A stretch of DNA of 64,000 nt from an uncultured Selenomonadales bacterium (GTDB lineage Bacteria; Bacillota; Negativicutes; DSM-1736; Dendrosporobacteraceae): contig CAMJML010000002.1 in the NCBI GenBank assembly GCA_946407015.1, positions 186,001-250,000 on the forward strand, in the 5' to 3' direction. The notes below the pieces were generated by a model. It searched no databases, was not told the origin of the DNA, and saw nothing but the letters and a program-made list of their open reading frames with translations. Positions within the stretch are counted from its first letter, which is position 1. Each line of letters opens with the position of its first letter. A program made the translations under genes and the position numbers. Shown here in pieces: positions 32,735-43,217 of the stretch.

Positions 32735-34177
32735 ATGGAAGATGTATGTATCATCGGCGCAGGGGTAGTTGGTTTGAATATTGCACGGGAACTGGCGAAG
32801 TATCAGGTAAAAGTTTGCGTGTTGGAACGGAATGAGGATGTCGGCTGCGGGTGTTCCAAAGCAAACAGCGGTATTGTTCATGGCGGGTATTCAGATGAAC
32901 CGGGGACATTGAAAGCGGAGTTGTGCGTAAAAGGAAACCGGATGTATGAGCAATTGGAGCAGGAGCTAAACTTCGGGTACCGGAAAACAGGCTCGTTGGT
33001 ACTTGCTTTTGCCGAAGAGGAGCTGCCCACACTGCGACAGTTGCATGATTATGGAACCCAAAATGGTGTACAAGGCTTGCAACTCCTTTCCGGTGATCAA
33101 GCGCGGGTTATGGAGCCGCATTTGAGTCCTCACGTCATTGGGGCCTTATATTGTGAAAACGCCGGTGTGGCTTCGCCTTACGAGTTTGCGATTGCATTAG
33201 CCGAAAATGCAGTGCAAAACGGAGTGGTCCTCAAACTCAAGCAAGAAGTGCAGCGAATTGAACCAGTCAAAGAGGGTTTTCGACTTTTTACACACACGGG
33301 GGACTCTGTAACGGCCCGTTATGTCATTAATGCCGCCGGTATTCATAGTGACAAGGTGGCGTCTATGCTCGGTATTGAGGATTACCGGCTGACTCCGAGG
33401 CGTGGGCAATATATTGTTTTAGATAAAGATCAAAGCTATCTGGTCAAATCGGTTATTTTCCAAGTTCCGTCCCGTTTAGGAAAAGGCATATTGGTGACCA
33501 CGACTTATCATGGTAATCTGATGATTGGCCCGAATGCGGAAGAAATTGATGATAAAGACGATGTTGGCACCGATGATCAAACGTTGGCCCAAGTTGCGCA
33601 GACTGCGCGAAAATCCGTTCCGGACATTAATTTAAAACGAGCGCTGCGTTCTTTTGCCGGGAACCGGCCTGTTTCCAAACTGAAAGACTGGGTGATTAAC
33701 GAGAGCCGGGTCAGTCGATTCATCAACTTGGTGGGAATTGATTCGCCGGGCTTAACGTCGTCACCCGCCATTGCAAAAAAAGTTGTGGATATCCTGCTGC
33801 ATACCGGCCTGGAGTTAAAGACGAATCCGGAATTTAATCCTTACAGGAAACCGATTATTATAAAAAAAGGTGCTGATTTTGCCGGACATACTGATGCAAT
33901 TCAGCCTACTGAGCGACTCATTTGCCGGTGTGAAAAGGTTACTGAAGCCGAAATTATTGATAGTCTGCATCGCGGGATTGAAGTTCGCTCGGTGGATGCA
34001 GTAGGGCGCCGTACTCGGGCCGGCTATGGAAGTTGTCAGGGGAATTTCTGCGGACCACGGGTCCGAGAGTTGATTGCCCGTGAATTGGGAATTCCGGTTG
34101 AGGAAGTTCCAGCCCGGGATAAGACGGCTTCACCGGTTGTACAGAGGGCAAAGCAGTTGGAATTATTGAAACTTTAG
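32735..34177 (+). CDS. FAD-dependent oxidoreductase with C-terminal [2Fe-2S] (BFD-like) domain, GlpA-like
   Basis: A 480-residue protein. The N-terminus IIGAGVVGLNIARELAKYQV is the FAD-binding Rossmann motif; the DAO-type core continues through CGCSKANSGIVHGGYSDEPG. The last ~80 residues contain four cysteines, ICRCEKV and GYGSCQGNFCGPRVRELI, of a bacterioferritin-associated-ferredoxin-like [2Fe-2S] domain, as in anaerobic glycerol-3-phosphate dehydrogenase GlpA and related hydroxyacid oxidases. GlpB/GlpC-type partners are absent, so the substrate may be another hydroxyacid or polyol phosphate. ATG preceded by AAAGGGAGG. Probably monocistronic with, or followed by, the HD hydrolase 60 bases downstream. 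Confidence 0.87.
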   Translation: MEDVCIIGAGVVGLNIARELAKYQVKVCVLERNEDVGCGCSKANSGIVHGGYSDEPGTLKAELCVKGNRMYEQLEQELNFGYRKTGSLVLAFAEEELPTLRQLHDYGTQNGVQGLQLLSGDQARVMEPHLSPHVIGALYCENAGVASPYEFAIALAENAVQNGVVLKLKQEVQRIEPVKEGFRLFTHTGDSVTARYVINAAGIHSDKVASMLGIEDYRLTPRRGQYIVLDKDQSYLVKSVIFQVPSRLGKGILVTTTYHGNLMIGPNAEEIDDKDDVGTDDQTLAQVAQTARKSVPDINLKRALRSFAGNRPVSKLKDWVINESRVSRFINLVGIDSPGLTSSPAIAKKVVDILLHTGLELKTNPEFNPYRKPIIIKKGADFAGHTDAIQPTERLICRCEKVTEAEIIDSLHRGIEVRSVDAVGRRTRAGYGSCQGNFCGPRVRELIARELGIPVEEVPARDKTASPVVQRAKQLELLKL

Positions 34178-34237
34178 CGATGTTGTGAACGAATGGCTGC
34201 GATTCCCTCAGACTGTGTTTGAAAGGATAGATGACTT

Positions 34238-34831
34238 ATGGATATAAACCGACTGGAACAACAACTGGCTTTTATTGTGGAAATTGATAAGCTTAAGCAG
34301 ATTATCCGTCAAAGCTATATTACCGACGGTACGCGTAATGAAACCGATGCCGAACACTCCTGGCATATGGCCGTTATGGCTGTTTTACTGGCGGAGCATG
34401 TAGACCAGGCTGAAATTGATGTACTGAAAGTCATCAAAATGCTGCTGATTCATGATGTTGTAGAAATTGATGCCGGGGATACTTATTGTTATGATACCCA
34501 GGGAAAGCAGACTCAGTATCAGCGTGAAACAGAAGCAGCCGACCGGCTATTTGGGTTGCTGCCGGCAGATCAGGAAAAGGAGTTTCGCAGCTTGTGGGAA
34601 GAATTTGAGGCAACTGCTACCCCAGAAGCCAAATTTGCCGCTGCATTGGACCGCTTGCAGCCCTTATTGCTGCAATATCATACCGCCGGAAAGTCCTGGC
34701 AGGAGCATCAAATTGTCAGTGCCAAAGTCCGTGAGCGTAATCGGCATATTCAGCAAATTTCCCAGGTGTTAAGTCAATTGGTAGAAGAAATTATTACTGA
34801 TTCAGTGGCTAAAGGATATCTAAACGAATAG
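34238..34831 (+). CDS. HD-domain hydrolase, 5'-deoxynucleotidase-like
   Basis: A 197-residue HD-superfamily protein. Metal ligands are visible as His in DAEHSWHMAVMA, the HD pair in LLIHDVVEIDAGD, and a later Asp in AALDRLQPLLLQYHT. The layout matches the HD_3/HDDC2-YfbR group, whose members remove phosphate from deoxynucleoside monophosphates. ATG with GAAAGGATAG upstream. A strong terminator follows. Exact substrate unproven. Confidence 0.85.
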   Translation: MDINRLEQQLAFIVEIDKLKQIIRQSYITDGTRNETDAEHSWHMAVMAVLLAEHVDQAEIDVLKVIKMLLIHDVVEIDAGDTYCYDTQGKQTQYQRETEAADRLFGLLPADQEKEFRSLWEEFEATATPEAKFAAALDRLQPLLLQYHTAGKSWQEHQIVSAKVRERNRHIQQISQVLSQLVEEIITDSVAKGYLNE

Positions 34832-34839
34832 CAAGTTCA

Positions 34840-34894
34840 ATGGAATAAGCCGTTCCGGCAATCCCTCCAGGATTGCGGAACGGCTTATTCCATT
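34840..34894. terminator. Bidirectional terminator
   Basis: AATGGAATAAGCCGTTCC pairs with GGAACGGCTTATTCCATT, with further pairing of GCAATCC with GGATTGC around a short loop. Confidence 0.82.
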
Positions 34895-34909
34895 TGATCG
34901 CCATGAAGT

Positions 34910-35893
34910 TTAGCTGATGCCAGCGGTATTGGCCGTATTGATAATTGACACATTGCTGCTTTGTTGTACCAAAGCAGCCGGATCGGTGATAATGCGGGCT
35001 ATTTTTTCAGGCATAATAAAGATAGGCGTATTGCCGTCTGCATCAGATAAGACAAGGATGCCGTATTCATTGCGATAGACCGAGCCGCTGGCCTGAATCG
35101 TGACTCCCAGTTGGAAGAGCACTTCAGTATTCAGCGGCAGATAGCTTTGAATGGCTGCAAGCAAATCCGTATCACAGCCATGAGGGAGTGGCTGTGGTGC
35201 CGGAAGATACGTGATAGACGGGCTGTAAACGGTATTATCACCCGCATAGATCGCGGTGATTGCTGTAAGCGGGATTGCCTCGTATTGGTTACTGCTGTTA
35301 ACCAGAATGAACAAACCGCCACCGGCAGCTTCCGGCGAAATATAAAGCTGGTCTGGCGTTCCGGTAACTACATTGATGTTTGTGGTAAATACGGACATAA
35401 CGCTGGCCGGGTATAGGGTAATTAACTGGTCAATAATATGGGCCATTTGGGAATAGCTAAAACAAAGACTGGTGTTATTGGTATCACCAGGTGAGATGTC
35501 GGTCACGGTAAGTGAAGCTTTTACCGGGACTGAAGGGGCGAATGTGACGTTAGCTGTGCTGGCGGATACCAGACTGACTAAAACAGGAGCTGCGGAGACT
35601 TGAATAATTCCGTTTCCACTAACTTCGCCGATTCTTTCCGGAGAATTCCCAATTAAAAAATCGGACTGGGAAGAAGAAAGGGAAAAGGTAATGCCATTTG
35701 TTGATAAGGAGCCTTGTGTTGAAACCGCCCAATTGATCAAATATCTCCCTGTAACATGAAAGGTGAGAACACCTGTTGATGATTGATAACTGATATTCCC
35801 ATCCGAGAAGATGGTTGTATCAAAAATAACTGTTTCAGTCGGGGCAATCGATCCGGCGGATGATCGCTCTAATTGGAGAGCGACATTCCCCAT
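34910..35893 (-). CDS. Spore-surface-type protein: BclA-C-like jelly roll plus unknown C-terminal half
   Basis: A 327-residue protein without signal peptide. Residues ~1-130 align by eye with both jelly-roll domains of the neighbouring collagen-like protein: MGNVALQLERSSAGS, then VIFDTTIFSDGNISY, GVLTFHVTGRYLINWAVSTQ and GEVSGNGIIQVSAAPV. Residues ~150-327 form a second domain I do not recognise (KIARIITDPAALVQQ near the end). It has no collagen repeats. It follows the collagen-like gene by 31 bases, so the two are probably one sporulation-time operon and may assemble together in the exosporium or coat. Confidence 0.72.
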   Translation of the reverse strand: MGNVALQLERSSAGSIAPTETVIFDTTIFSDGNISYQSSTGVLTFHVTGRYLINWAVSTQGSLSTNGITFSLSSSQSDFLIGNSPERIGEVSGNGIIQVSAAPVLVSLVSASTANVTFAPSVPVKASLTVTDISPGDTNNTSLCFSYSQMAHIIDQLITLYPASVMSVFTTNINVVTGTPDQLYISPEAAGGGLFILVNSSNQYEAIPLTAITAIYAGDNTVYSPSITYLPAPQPLPHGCDTDLLAAIQSYLPLNTEVLFQLGVTIQASGSVYRNEYGILVLSDADGNTPIFIMPEKIARIITDPAALVQQSSNVSIINTANTAGIS

Positions 35894-35924
35894 TTGGTTT
35901 CCTCCTTTATTCGGGAATTTGACA

Positions 35925-37427
<1,503 letters not shown>

Positions 37428-37578
37428 TTACCACGGTATCACTGTATTTTATGTAAGCTACACAGAATAGGTTCGTAAAGGTTAAAATCTCATCTTTAAA
37501 TTACATGGTGGAATACCGTAAGACGCAAAGAGGATTTTTTGATAAAATTACCCTATAGAACTCAGAAAGGACAATCCT

Positions 37579-38043
37579 ATGGACAATCTCTTTTATTATG
37601 ATACTGTGATCGGGCGGATTGGGATCAGCGAACATAAGGGGCAGATTACCCATTTGTTTTTTCCAACCGATCAATTGGTCTCCAAACAGTATGTCATTCA
37701 GGAAACGGCTGGTCTGCAGGAGGCTGGAAAGCAGCTTCGGGAATATTTGACAGGCGGACGAAAAGAATTCCAGTTGAGGTTTGCACCTGCAGGCACCGAA
37801 TTTATGCGCCGTGTTTGGACGGCTTTGCTTCATATTCCTTACGGGCATACACAGACCTACAAACAAATTGCGGCATCTTTGGGCAATGAAAAAGCATCGA
37901 GAGCAGTTGGCCTTGCCAATCATAAAAATCCGCTGCCAATTTTTATTCCATGCCATCGTGTCATTGGTACCAACGGTAAGATGGTGGGGTATCGCGGGGG
38001 CATCGCGGTGAAAGAATATCTTTTGAATTTAGAAAACCGATAA
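37579..38043 (+). CDS. ogt: Methylated-DNA--[protein]-cysteine S-methyltransferase
   Basis: A 154-residue O6-methylguanine repair protein. The C-terminal domain shows IPYGHTQTYKQIAASLGN, ASRAVGLANHKNPLPI and IPCHRVIG with the methyl-accepting Cys125, then YRGGIAVKEYLL. The N-terminal domain is short but present (DTVIGRIGISEHKGQITHLF). It irreversibly takes methyl groups from guanine. ATG follows AGAAAGGA. It is the first of three alkylation-repair genes (ogt, alkA, adaA) with 47- and 45-base gaps, likely one adaptive-response operon. Confidence 0.95.
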   Translation: MDNLFYYDTVIGRIGISEHKGQITHLFFPTDQLVSKQYVIQETAGLQEAGKQLREYLTGGRKEFQLRFAPAGTEFMRRVWTALLHIPYGHTQTYKQIAASLGNEKASRAVGLANHKNPLPIFIPCHRVIGTNGKMVGYRGGIAVKEYLLNLENR

Positions 38044-38090
38044 GGTCATGATCATGTGATCGTCAAGCATGTCCAAGGGAGAACGTACAG

Positions 38091-38696
38091 ATGAGCATTT
38101 TTCACTATGGGGCAACCGAACTCAACTATCTAAGAAAAAAGGATAAGAAACTGGGACTGGCCATTGAACGAATGGGAATGATTGAGCGTAATATTATTCC
38201 GGATTTATTTGCTGCTCTCGTTCATAGTATTGTGGCTCAGCAAATTTCATCAAAAGCTGCGGCCACCGTCTGGCGTAGGCTGCAAGACAGTTTTGGAGTC
38301 CTTACTCCTCAGACTATTGCGGCAGCGACTGCCGGTGAAATTCAGCGTTGTGGGTTGTCAATGCGCAAAGCCGGCTATATCAAAGGAATTGCTGATGCTG
38401 TTATGCAAAACAAACTAAATATGGCCGAATTTTCGAGCTTACCTGACCGCGAAATCATCGAGCGGCTGGCTGGTTTAAACGGTATCGGGGTCTGGACAGC
38501 CGAAATGCTGCTGATTTTTTCGCTGGAGCGGCCGGATATTGTCAGTTGGGGAGATCTTGCCATTCGTCGGGGCATGATGAAGCTATATGGATTAAAAACT
38601 TTAAGTAAAGCCAGTTTTGAACGGTATAAAAAGCGTTATTCTCCTTATGGTTCGGTTGCTTCCTTGTACCTTTGGGCCATAGCAGCCGAACTCTAG
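38091..38696 (+). CDS. alkA: DNA-3-methyladenine glycosylase II (AlkA-like, HhH-GPD)
   Basis: A 201-residue HhH-GPD glycosylase. The helix-hairpin-helix LAGLNGIGVWTAEMLLIF and the following WGDLAIRRG with the catalytic Asp are clear; FAALVHSIVAQQISSKAAAT is the typical entry helix. It removes alkylated bases such as 3-methyladenine. The E. coli AlkA N-terminal domain is missing, as in many Firmicute members. ATG after AAGGGAG. Middle gene of the adaptive-response cluster. Confidence 0.92.
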   Translation: MSIFHYGATELNYLRKKDKKLGLAIERMGMIERNIIPDLFAALVHSIVAQQISSKAAATVWRRLQDSFGVLTPQTIAAATAGEIQRCGLSMRKAGYIKGIADAVMQNKLNMAEFSSLPDREIIERLAGLNGIGVWTAEMLLIFSLERPDIVSWGDLAIRRGMMKLYGLKTLSKASFERYKKRYSPYGSVASLYLWAIAAEL

Positions 38697-38741
38697 TGTT
38701 CGGGCTAGGCGACCGCTAATTTATCAAAGGATTGATCTTGC

Positions 38742-39293
38742 ATGAAGATTTCAGATGATGAAAAATGGCGCGCAGTTGTTCAGTGTGACAAAAACTATGA
38801 CGGAAAATTTCTTTATGGTGTTAAGACAACCGGGATTTTTTGTCGGCCATCCTGTAAGTCAAAAACACCATTGAGAAATAATATTAAATTTTTTACGAAT
38901 CTGGATGAGGCTATGGCTGATCGCTTGAGACCTTGTAAACGTTGCCGTCCCGATCTGTATGAATACCAACCCATGGTGGTATTCATACGGGAAATCAAAG
39001 AGCAGTTCGATGCCAACTTTTCCGACCGCGTAAAAATTTTGCACCTTTTTAAAAAGCTGAATGTCAGCCGGAACCATTTTACCCGCTTATTCCGTCAGCA
39101 TTTTGCTATGACTCCCGGCCAGTATTTAAATAAACTACGTCTTTATAAAGCCATGGATCTTTTGCATGCCACAGAACGGAATGTTTTAGACATTGCGCTG
39201 GAGTGCGGTTTTAGCAGCCTGTCTAACTTTTATGTTTGTTTTAAAAGGGAATTTGGCCAGACTCCCTACGAATACCGTAGAAATAAGACCTAG
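38742..39293 (+). CDS. adaA: AdaA-type methylphosphotriester-DNA sensor and AraC-like activator
   Basis: A 183-residue protein with an N-terminal Ada zinc domain, cysteines 34, 38, 65 and 68 (GIFCRPSCKSKTPLRNNIKF and LRPCKRCRP), and a C-terminal AraC helix-turn-helix pair (LNVSRNHFTRLFRQHF, LDIALECGFSSLSNFYVCFK). Cys34 would take a methyl group from backbone phosphotriesters, turning the protein into an activator, as in Bacillus AdaA. It lacks the methyltransferase half of E. coli Ada, which is supplied by the separate ogt gene. It probably autoactivates this operon. Confidence 0.94.
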   Translation: MKISDDEKWRAVVQCDKNYDGKFLYGVKTTGIFCRPSCKSKTPLRNNIKFFTNLDEAMADRLRPCKRCRPDLYEYQPMVVFIREIKEQFDANFSDRVKILHLFKKLNVSRNHFTRLFRQHFAMTPGQYLNKLRLYKAMDLLHATERNVLDIALECGFSSLSNFYVCFKREFGQTPYEYRRNKT

Positions 39294-39331
39294 CAGCTTG
39301 CTTGCCAGCGAGCTGCTAGGTCTTATTTTGG
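39282..39331 (+). terminator. Terminator of the adaptive-response operon
   Basis: AATAAGACCTAGCAGCT pairs with AGCTGCTAGGTCTTATT, 12-base loop, then TTGG; overlaps the adaA stop region. May also serve the opposite strand. Confidence 0.8.
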
Positions 39332-39356
39332 TTTCATGAAATACTCAAGGCTATTA

Positions 39357-40532
39357 TTACGCTAATAGGGTTTTAAGCGAGGTTGTCACATCCGGGCAAA
39401 TCTTATTTGTTCGTACCAGATCATCCATAATCTCAAAAACTTTGGATTGCGATATTGGTTTTAGGCGATAAGGCCGTTCCTCAGTAAGTGCCTGATAGAT
39501 ATCGCACACGGTGATAATCCGCTCCGGGATGCTTAAATGAGGATCGGAAAAGCCTTCCGGATAACCCTTTCCGTCGATTGTTTCATGATGGTTGGCAGCC
39601 CAATCACGAATCTGATCAAAGCCCTGAATACGTGATAGAATTCGTTTTGTATAATACGGATGTCCTTTGATAATTTGAAACTCGGTAGGGGTTAACTTAC
39701 CGGGTTTATCGAGAATTTCATTGGGAACAGCCAGTTTTCCAAGGTCATGCAGCAATGCACTAATCGTTATTTTACGGACTGTATCCGGATCGAATTTATA
39801 ATAGCGGGCTAAGACTGCGGCTAAGTCTGCAACTCCCTGTGAATGGTAATGGGTAAAGGGCGACTTATTATCGATGATCTGGGCGAAGGTCATGGCGACA
39901 GTTTCAAAATGTTTCAGACTGAAGCTGGCCGTTCGGGGGGGAACCATAGCCAATTCTTCGGCAATCCCGTTTGTTATGAAGTCGAGCCAAAATTTTTCCC
40001 GGCGTTGAACTTCCACAAAGGCCTCAATGATCAATGGATTGAAGAGTTTTCCGGAACTGGCGCGTAAATAATCCAAAATAAGATGCCGTTCAGAATAAAT
40101 GGAGACTAGGCTGCGCAGTTTGACATCAAGCTGATCGGCCAAATAAACGATTTGCGCACCCAAAGGAATCTCATTTCCTTGTAGCTGGAAAGGACCGCTG
40201 CCATCCCAATTGGCATGATGCCAGGCAATATATTCCCCGACTCTTGCCGGTATAAACGGAAGCGTGCTGATAAGCTGCTTGCCATGAGTGCAATGTGAGA
40301 CTAATTGATTAGGATCGATATGTACATCGGCGTAAGCTTTGGTAATCCCGATATCATGCAGGAGAGCCGCTGCGTATAAGTCCTGCATATCCGGGTGGGC
40401 TAAATCTAATTGCTTGCCAATCTGCAAAGCAATGTAAGCACTTCTCTGCGCATGTTCCAGGGATTGATTCTCCGCTATGTCTAATGCTAAAGAAAAGGCT
40501 GAAAGTACATGGTTGATATCATAAGTATTCAA
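39357..40532 (-). CDS. Tandem HD protein with C-terminal HD-GYP c-di-GMP phosphodiesterase domain
   Basis: A 391-residue soluble protein. The C-terminal half is a full HD-GYP domain: LLHDLGKLAVP (HD at 262-263), HHETIDGKGYPEGF (315-328), the motif set of c-di-GMP phosphodiesterases. The N-terminal half is a second, degenerate copy: LLHDIG (59-60) and HHANWDGSGPF (105-115), where the GYP element reads GSGPF. The start is TTG with AGGGGTGA 6 bases upstream. It has no receiver or membrane sensor, so the N-terminal copy may be regulatory. This adds a c-di-GMP-degrading enzyme to a region with two c-di-GMP riboswitches and a PilZ protein. Confidence 0.9.
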   Translation of the reverse strand: MNTYDINHVLSAFSLALDIAENQSLEHAQRSAYIALQIGKQLDLAHPDMQDLYAAALLHDIGITKAYADVHIDPNQLVSHCTHGKQLISTLPFIPARVGEYIAWHHANWDGSGPFQLQGNEIPLGAQIVYLADQLDVKLRSLVSIYSERHLILDYLRASSGKLFNPLIIEAFVEVQRREKFWLDFITNGIAEELAMVPPRTASFSLKHFETVAMTFAQIIDNKSPFTHYHSQGVADLAAVLARYYKFDPDTVRKITISALLHDLGKLAVPNEILDKPGKLTPTEFQIIKGHPYYTKRILSRIQGFDQIRDWAANHHETIDGKGYPEGFSDPHLSIPERIITVCDIYQALTEERPYRLKPISQSKVFEIMDDLVRTNKICPDVTTSLKTLLA

Positions 40533-40835
40533 ATCATCACCCCTGAAATTGTAGTTTGTTCCTGGAAAAATTATCGACTAACCCATTTTCTGTTTAGCAG
40601 CACAAAATTCCTTTTCGGGATGAGGTTACCCAAATAGCCGGAATATTCTTAGGATGTAGCTGCAGAGAATTTTAAAATATATGCCGGTCAGCCTGGCAAT
40701 AGTAGTTTTTATGACTAAGATTAGAATACCTTGCAGATACTGTTAAATGCAGGGAAGCAATTGACCTATCCTACGGTATTTTTGTAAGCTGGCTTTCTTT
40801 AAGTCTACGAATTGAATGCAGGAAGGAAGAAAAGC
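40533..40835. other. Divergent intergenic region before the ABC permease-like gene
   Basis: About 300 bases without a gene. A possible weak promoter is TTGACC (40761-40766) with TAAGCT after 18 bases. No riboswitch or repeat recognised. Confidence 0.45.
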
Positions 40836-43202
40836 GTGGCAAATCGTCTGACAAAATATCGCAAGAGTATTGTGCGAACGTTTTTTTCAAATTCCTTTAA
40901 TCGCGATGTGTTATTGCTGCTGATTATCAGTGTGGCTATTGGCGCAGCAATTGCGGGGCTGGTTTCAATGTCGGCAAACGCATATTTCTCGGAAACCATA
41001 TCCGGTCTGGTGGGTGATTATGGTGAGTATGACTTTCTGATTAATGTACGGGAGGAAATGAAAGAGGAAGGCCGTGCGCAAATTGAAAAAATATTGGGTC
41101 AGGTATTTCCAGGATCAAAATGGAAAGAAGGTCCGACCTTAACTGGAACGACCAGCTTTTTAGTTGGTTTGCCGCCTGAATATAAGAACAAGCAAACCTA
41201 TGAAGGGCTTGGAGCTACCTTTGAGAGTGTTCCGGGGCGTACCGGCATCAGCATTATGACTGAACCGCGGGTGCGAATTAAAGGGGTTCCCGAAGGTGCT
41301 CGCAATATGCTTGTTGAGCAGAGCATGCAAATCAATGGGGTCTTATTTGCATTCCGTGACAGCAGTTCCGTCACCGTCATCATCAAATCACTGGATCAGT
41401 CTACTGCTGTGAACAGTGAAATTGAAAAACTGCTTGCTCAATATAATATTATTGACGTTGCCTTTCCTGTAGGCAGTGAACCGGAAAATCCAATTCGGTT
41501 AGGGGAGCAGATCGCCGATACTTTACGTCATGAAAAGAGTGTCGGGTATGCCGAGAGCGTTTCCGTTGATAGCAATAGTAATGATATGACACGTATGGCC
41601 AGTGCGATGCTTGAATTAAAACGATTTTTATCAGCTTATGCAACTAGGGTAACCTTAGCTCCTGCTGCGGGTACGGTTTTGATTGCCGGTGATTTAATTG
41701 TGTTTCAGGGGGCTGCGGCGCAAGCTCCTGCAGCCGGACAGACTCCGGTAGCGGACAATGTACTGGTACAGGTTACAGCAGTGAATAATGGAGTGGCTGA
41801 AGGGATCATTATTCAGGGAAACAGTCCGGAACTGGCAGCGCATCCGCAAGGATATGTAGTTGCAAATAATATGATCGGCCATGCAATCGGAACAATGTCT
41901 TATCAAAATCCTCGCAAAGAATTAGGGGATGCGCTGAATGAAACATCTCAATTAGTACTCCAGATTCCTGAGGTTGCTCAAGACGCCCAAAGCATCACCA
42001 CAGTAGCGGGTAACGCATTAACCAATTTTGACAGCAGCTTAGCTGCTGTTGAACAGACATTAAGCGGTTTAGGTCGTGCCAGTACGACCATACAGGCTGC
42101 TACCAGCGGGTTAGCGAACCTCGATACAACCAATATCCAAACTCAGTTGGGCAATTCTTCGCGGGCTTTGGGCGGACTTGTGACAACTTTGCAGGTTGTG
42201 CGGGTGCTTAATCCGGATGTTGCCAATTCAATCAATGAATTATCAACAACCCGCCAAGGCTTGGAAAACCTGCAGCAAACCATGCAGGCACTGGACCGGG
42301 TGGCATCCGATGCTCAGCAGGCAAGAGCCGCCATTGACAGTATCGTAGCCAATGGCAATACTGCAGTGGCCAATTTACGTTCCTTTGATGTCACTAGTGC
42401 CCGTCAGACGTTGAATGATACCAGTAATCGACTGGCGAAGCTGCAGCAATTTAATGCACCGCTGATTGCCACACAATTGCAATATCTTGGAGCCGCTGTT
42501 CCTGATTTGCGTGATGACGAAATTAGCAGTTCAGTCAAGCTGCTGGATCAATTTATAGCCGGGCAAGTGATTCCTAGTCAGCGGATTCAAATTCTAACCA
42601 GGAGCAATGTTACGATTGAGTTTGCCACACCGATTATTTCACGAGTTGTTGGACACAGTAACCTGTCCGTATATTCTTCGGTACTAGGGGTAATTGAGCC
42701 AGACCCCCGCGCAGAGGTTATGGTAATTTTAAGCCAGGTAAAGGCTATCTTGGCCGGTATGATATCGCTCATTGCGGTGATTCTCTTTTTGGTGCTTGAT
42801 CATACCGCAATTATGGCTGTCATCCGTCGCAACAGGATGACAGCCAATAAAACAAAGGCGAAAGGTTGGCGAAGGATTGCAAGAGGGGTTAAAAATATCT
42901 TTACTGCACCGGAGTGTTTGTATGGTATGGGAATTGGGGCGATCATGCTTACCGTGATGTTTATCCTGTCTGGCGGCGGAATTCCTTATATCCCTTGGGT
43001 GGGTGTACCGGTAATCGGGGCAGCCATCGGGCTGTTGGTTGCCAATAATGCAGAAAAAATTAGTCCGCTTGAAATTGATGAGGTCACCGCCGGAGAATCC
43101 CTAGGATTGTCTTTTGACGAGATTATGCGGGAAATTGTCATTCCCAATGGCCGGCCGGGATTGTTGCAGAAACTGAACCGGCGCAAACTAAAATTTAAAT
43201 AA
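40836..43202 (+). CDS. Unusual ABC-system membrane protein with long extracytoplasmic coiled region
   Basis: A 788-residue protein: one N-terminal helix (about residues 25-47, VLLLLIISVAIGAAIAGLVS), a large outside region of ~580 residues, then two C-terminal membrane blocks (VKAILAGMISLIAVILFLVL, and two helices around LYGMGIGAIMLTVMFILSGG and VGVPVIGAAIGLLVANN) and a cytosolic tail. Residues ~360-570 are Gln/Asn/Ala/Leu-rich heptad-like sequence resembling a long coiled coil. The topology recalls FtsX/MacB permeases but I find no known signature. GTG start follows AGGAAGGAAG; a TTG eight codons earlier lacks a site. An ATPase gene follows after 15 bases. It may span the periplasm to export or move envelope material; this is inference. 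Confidence 0.75.
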   Translation: MANRLTKYRKSIVRTFFSNSFNRDVLLLLIISVAIGAAIAGLVSMSANAYFSETISGLVGDYGEYDFLINVREEMKEEGRAQIEKILGQVFPGSKWKEGPTLTGTTSFLVGLPPEYKNKQTYEGLGATFESVPGRTGISIMTEPRVRIKGVPEGARNMLVEQSMQINGVLFAFRDSSSVTVIIKSLDQSTAVNSEIEKLLAQYNIIDVAFPVGSEPENPIRLGEQIADTLRHEKSVGYAESVSVDSNSNDMTRMASAMLELKRFLSAYATRVTLAPAAGTVLIAGDLIVFQGAAAQAPAAGQTPVADNVLVQVTAVNNGVAEGIIIQGNSPELAAHPQGYVVANNMIGHAIGTMSYQNPRKELGDALNETSQLVLQIPEVAQDAQSITTVAGNALTNFDSSLAAVEQTLSGLGRASTTIQAATSGLANLDTTNIQTQLGNSSRALGGLVTTLQVVRVLNPDVANSINELSTTRQGLENLQQTMQALDRVASDAQQARAAIDSIVANGNTAVANLRSFDVTSARQTLNDTSNRLAKLQQFNAPLIATQLQYLGAAVPDLRDDEISSSVKLLDQFIAGQVIPSQRIQILTRSNVTIEFATPIISRVVGHSNLSVYSSVLGVIEPDPRAEVMVILSQVKAILAGMISLIAVILFLVLDHTAIMAVIRRNRMTANKTKAKGWRRIARGVKNIFTAPECLYGMGIGAIMLTVMFILSGGGIPYIPWVGVPVIGAAIGLLVANNAEKISPLEIDEVTAGESLGLSFDEIMREIVIPNGRPGLLQKLNRRKLKFK

Positions 43203-43217
43203 GCCAGGTGAGGCCGG

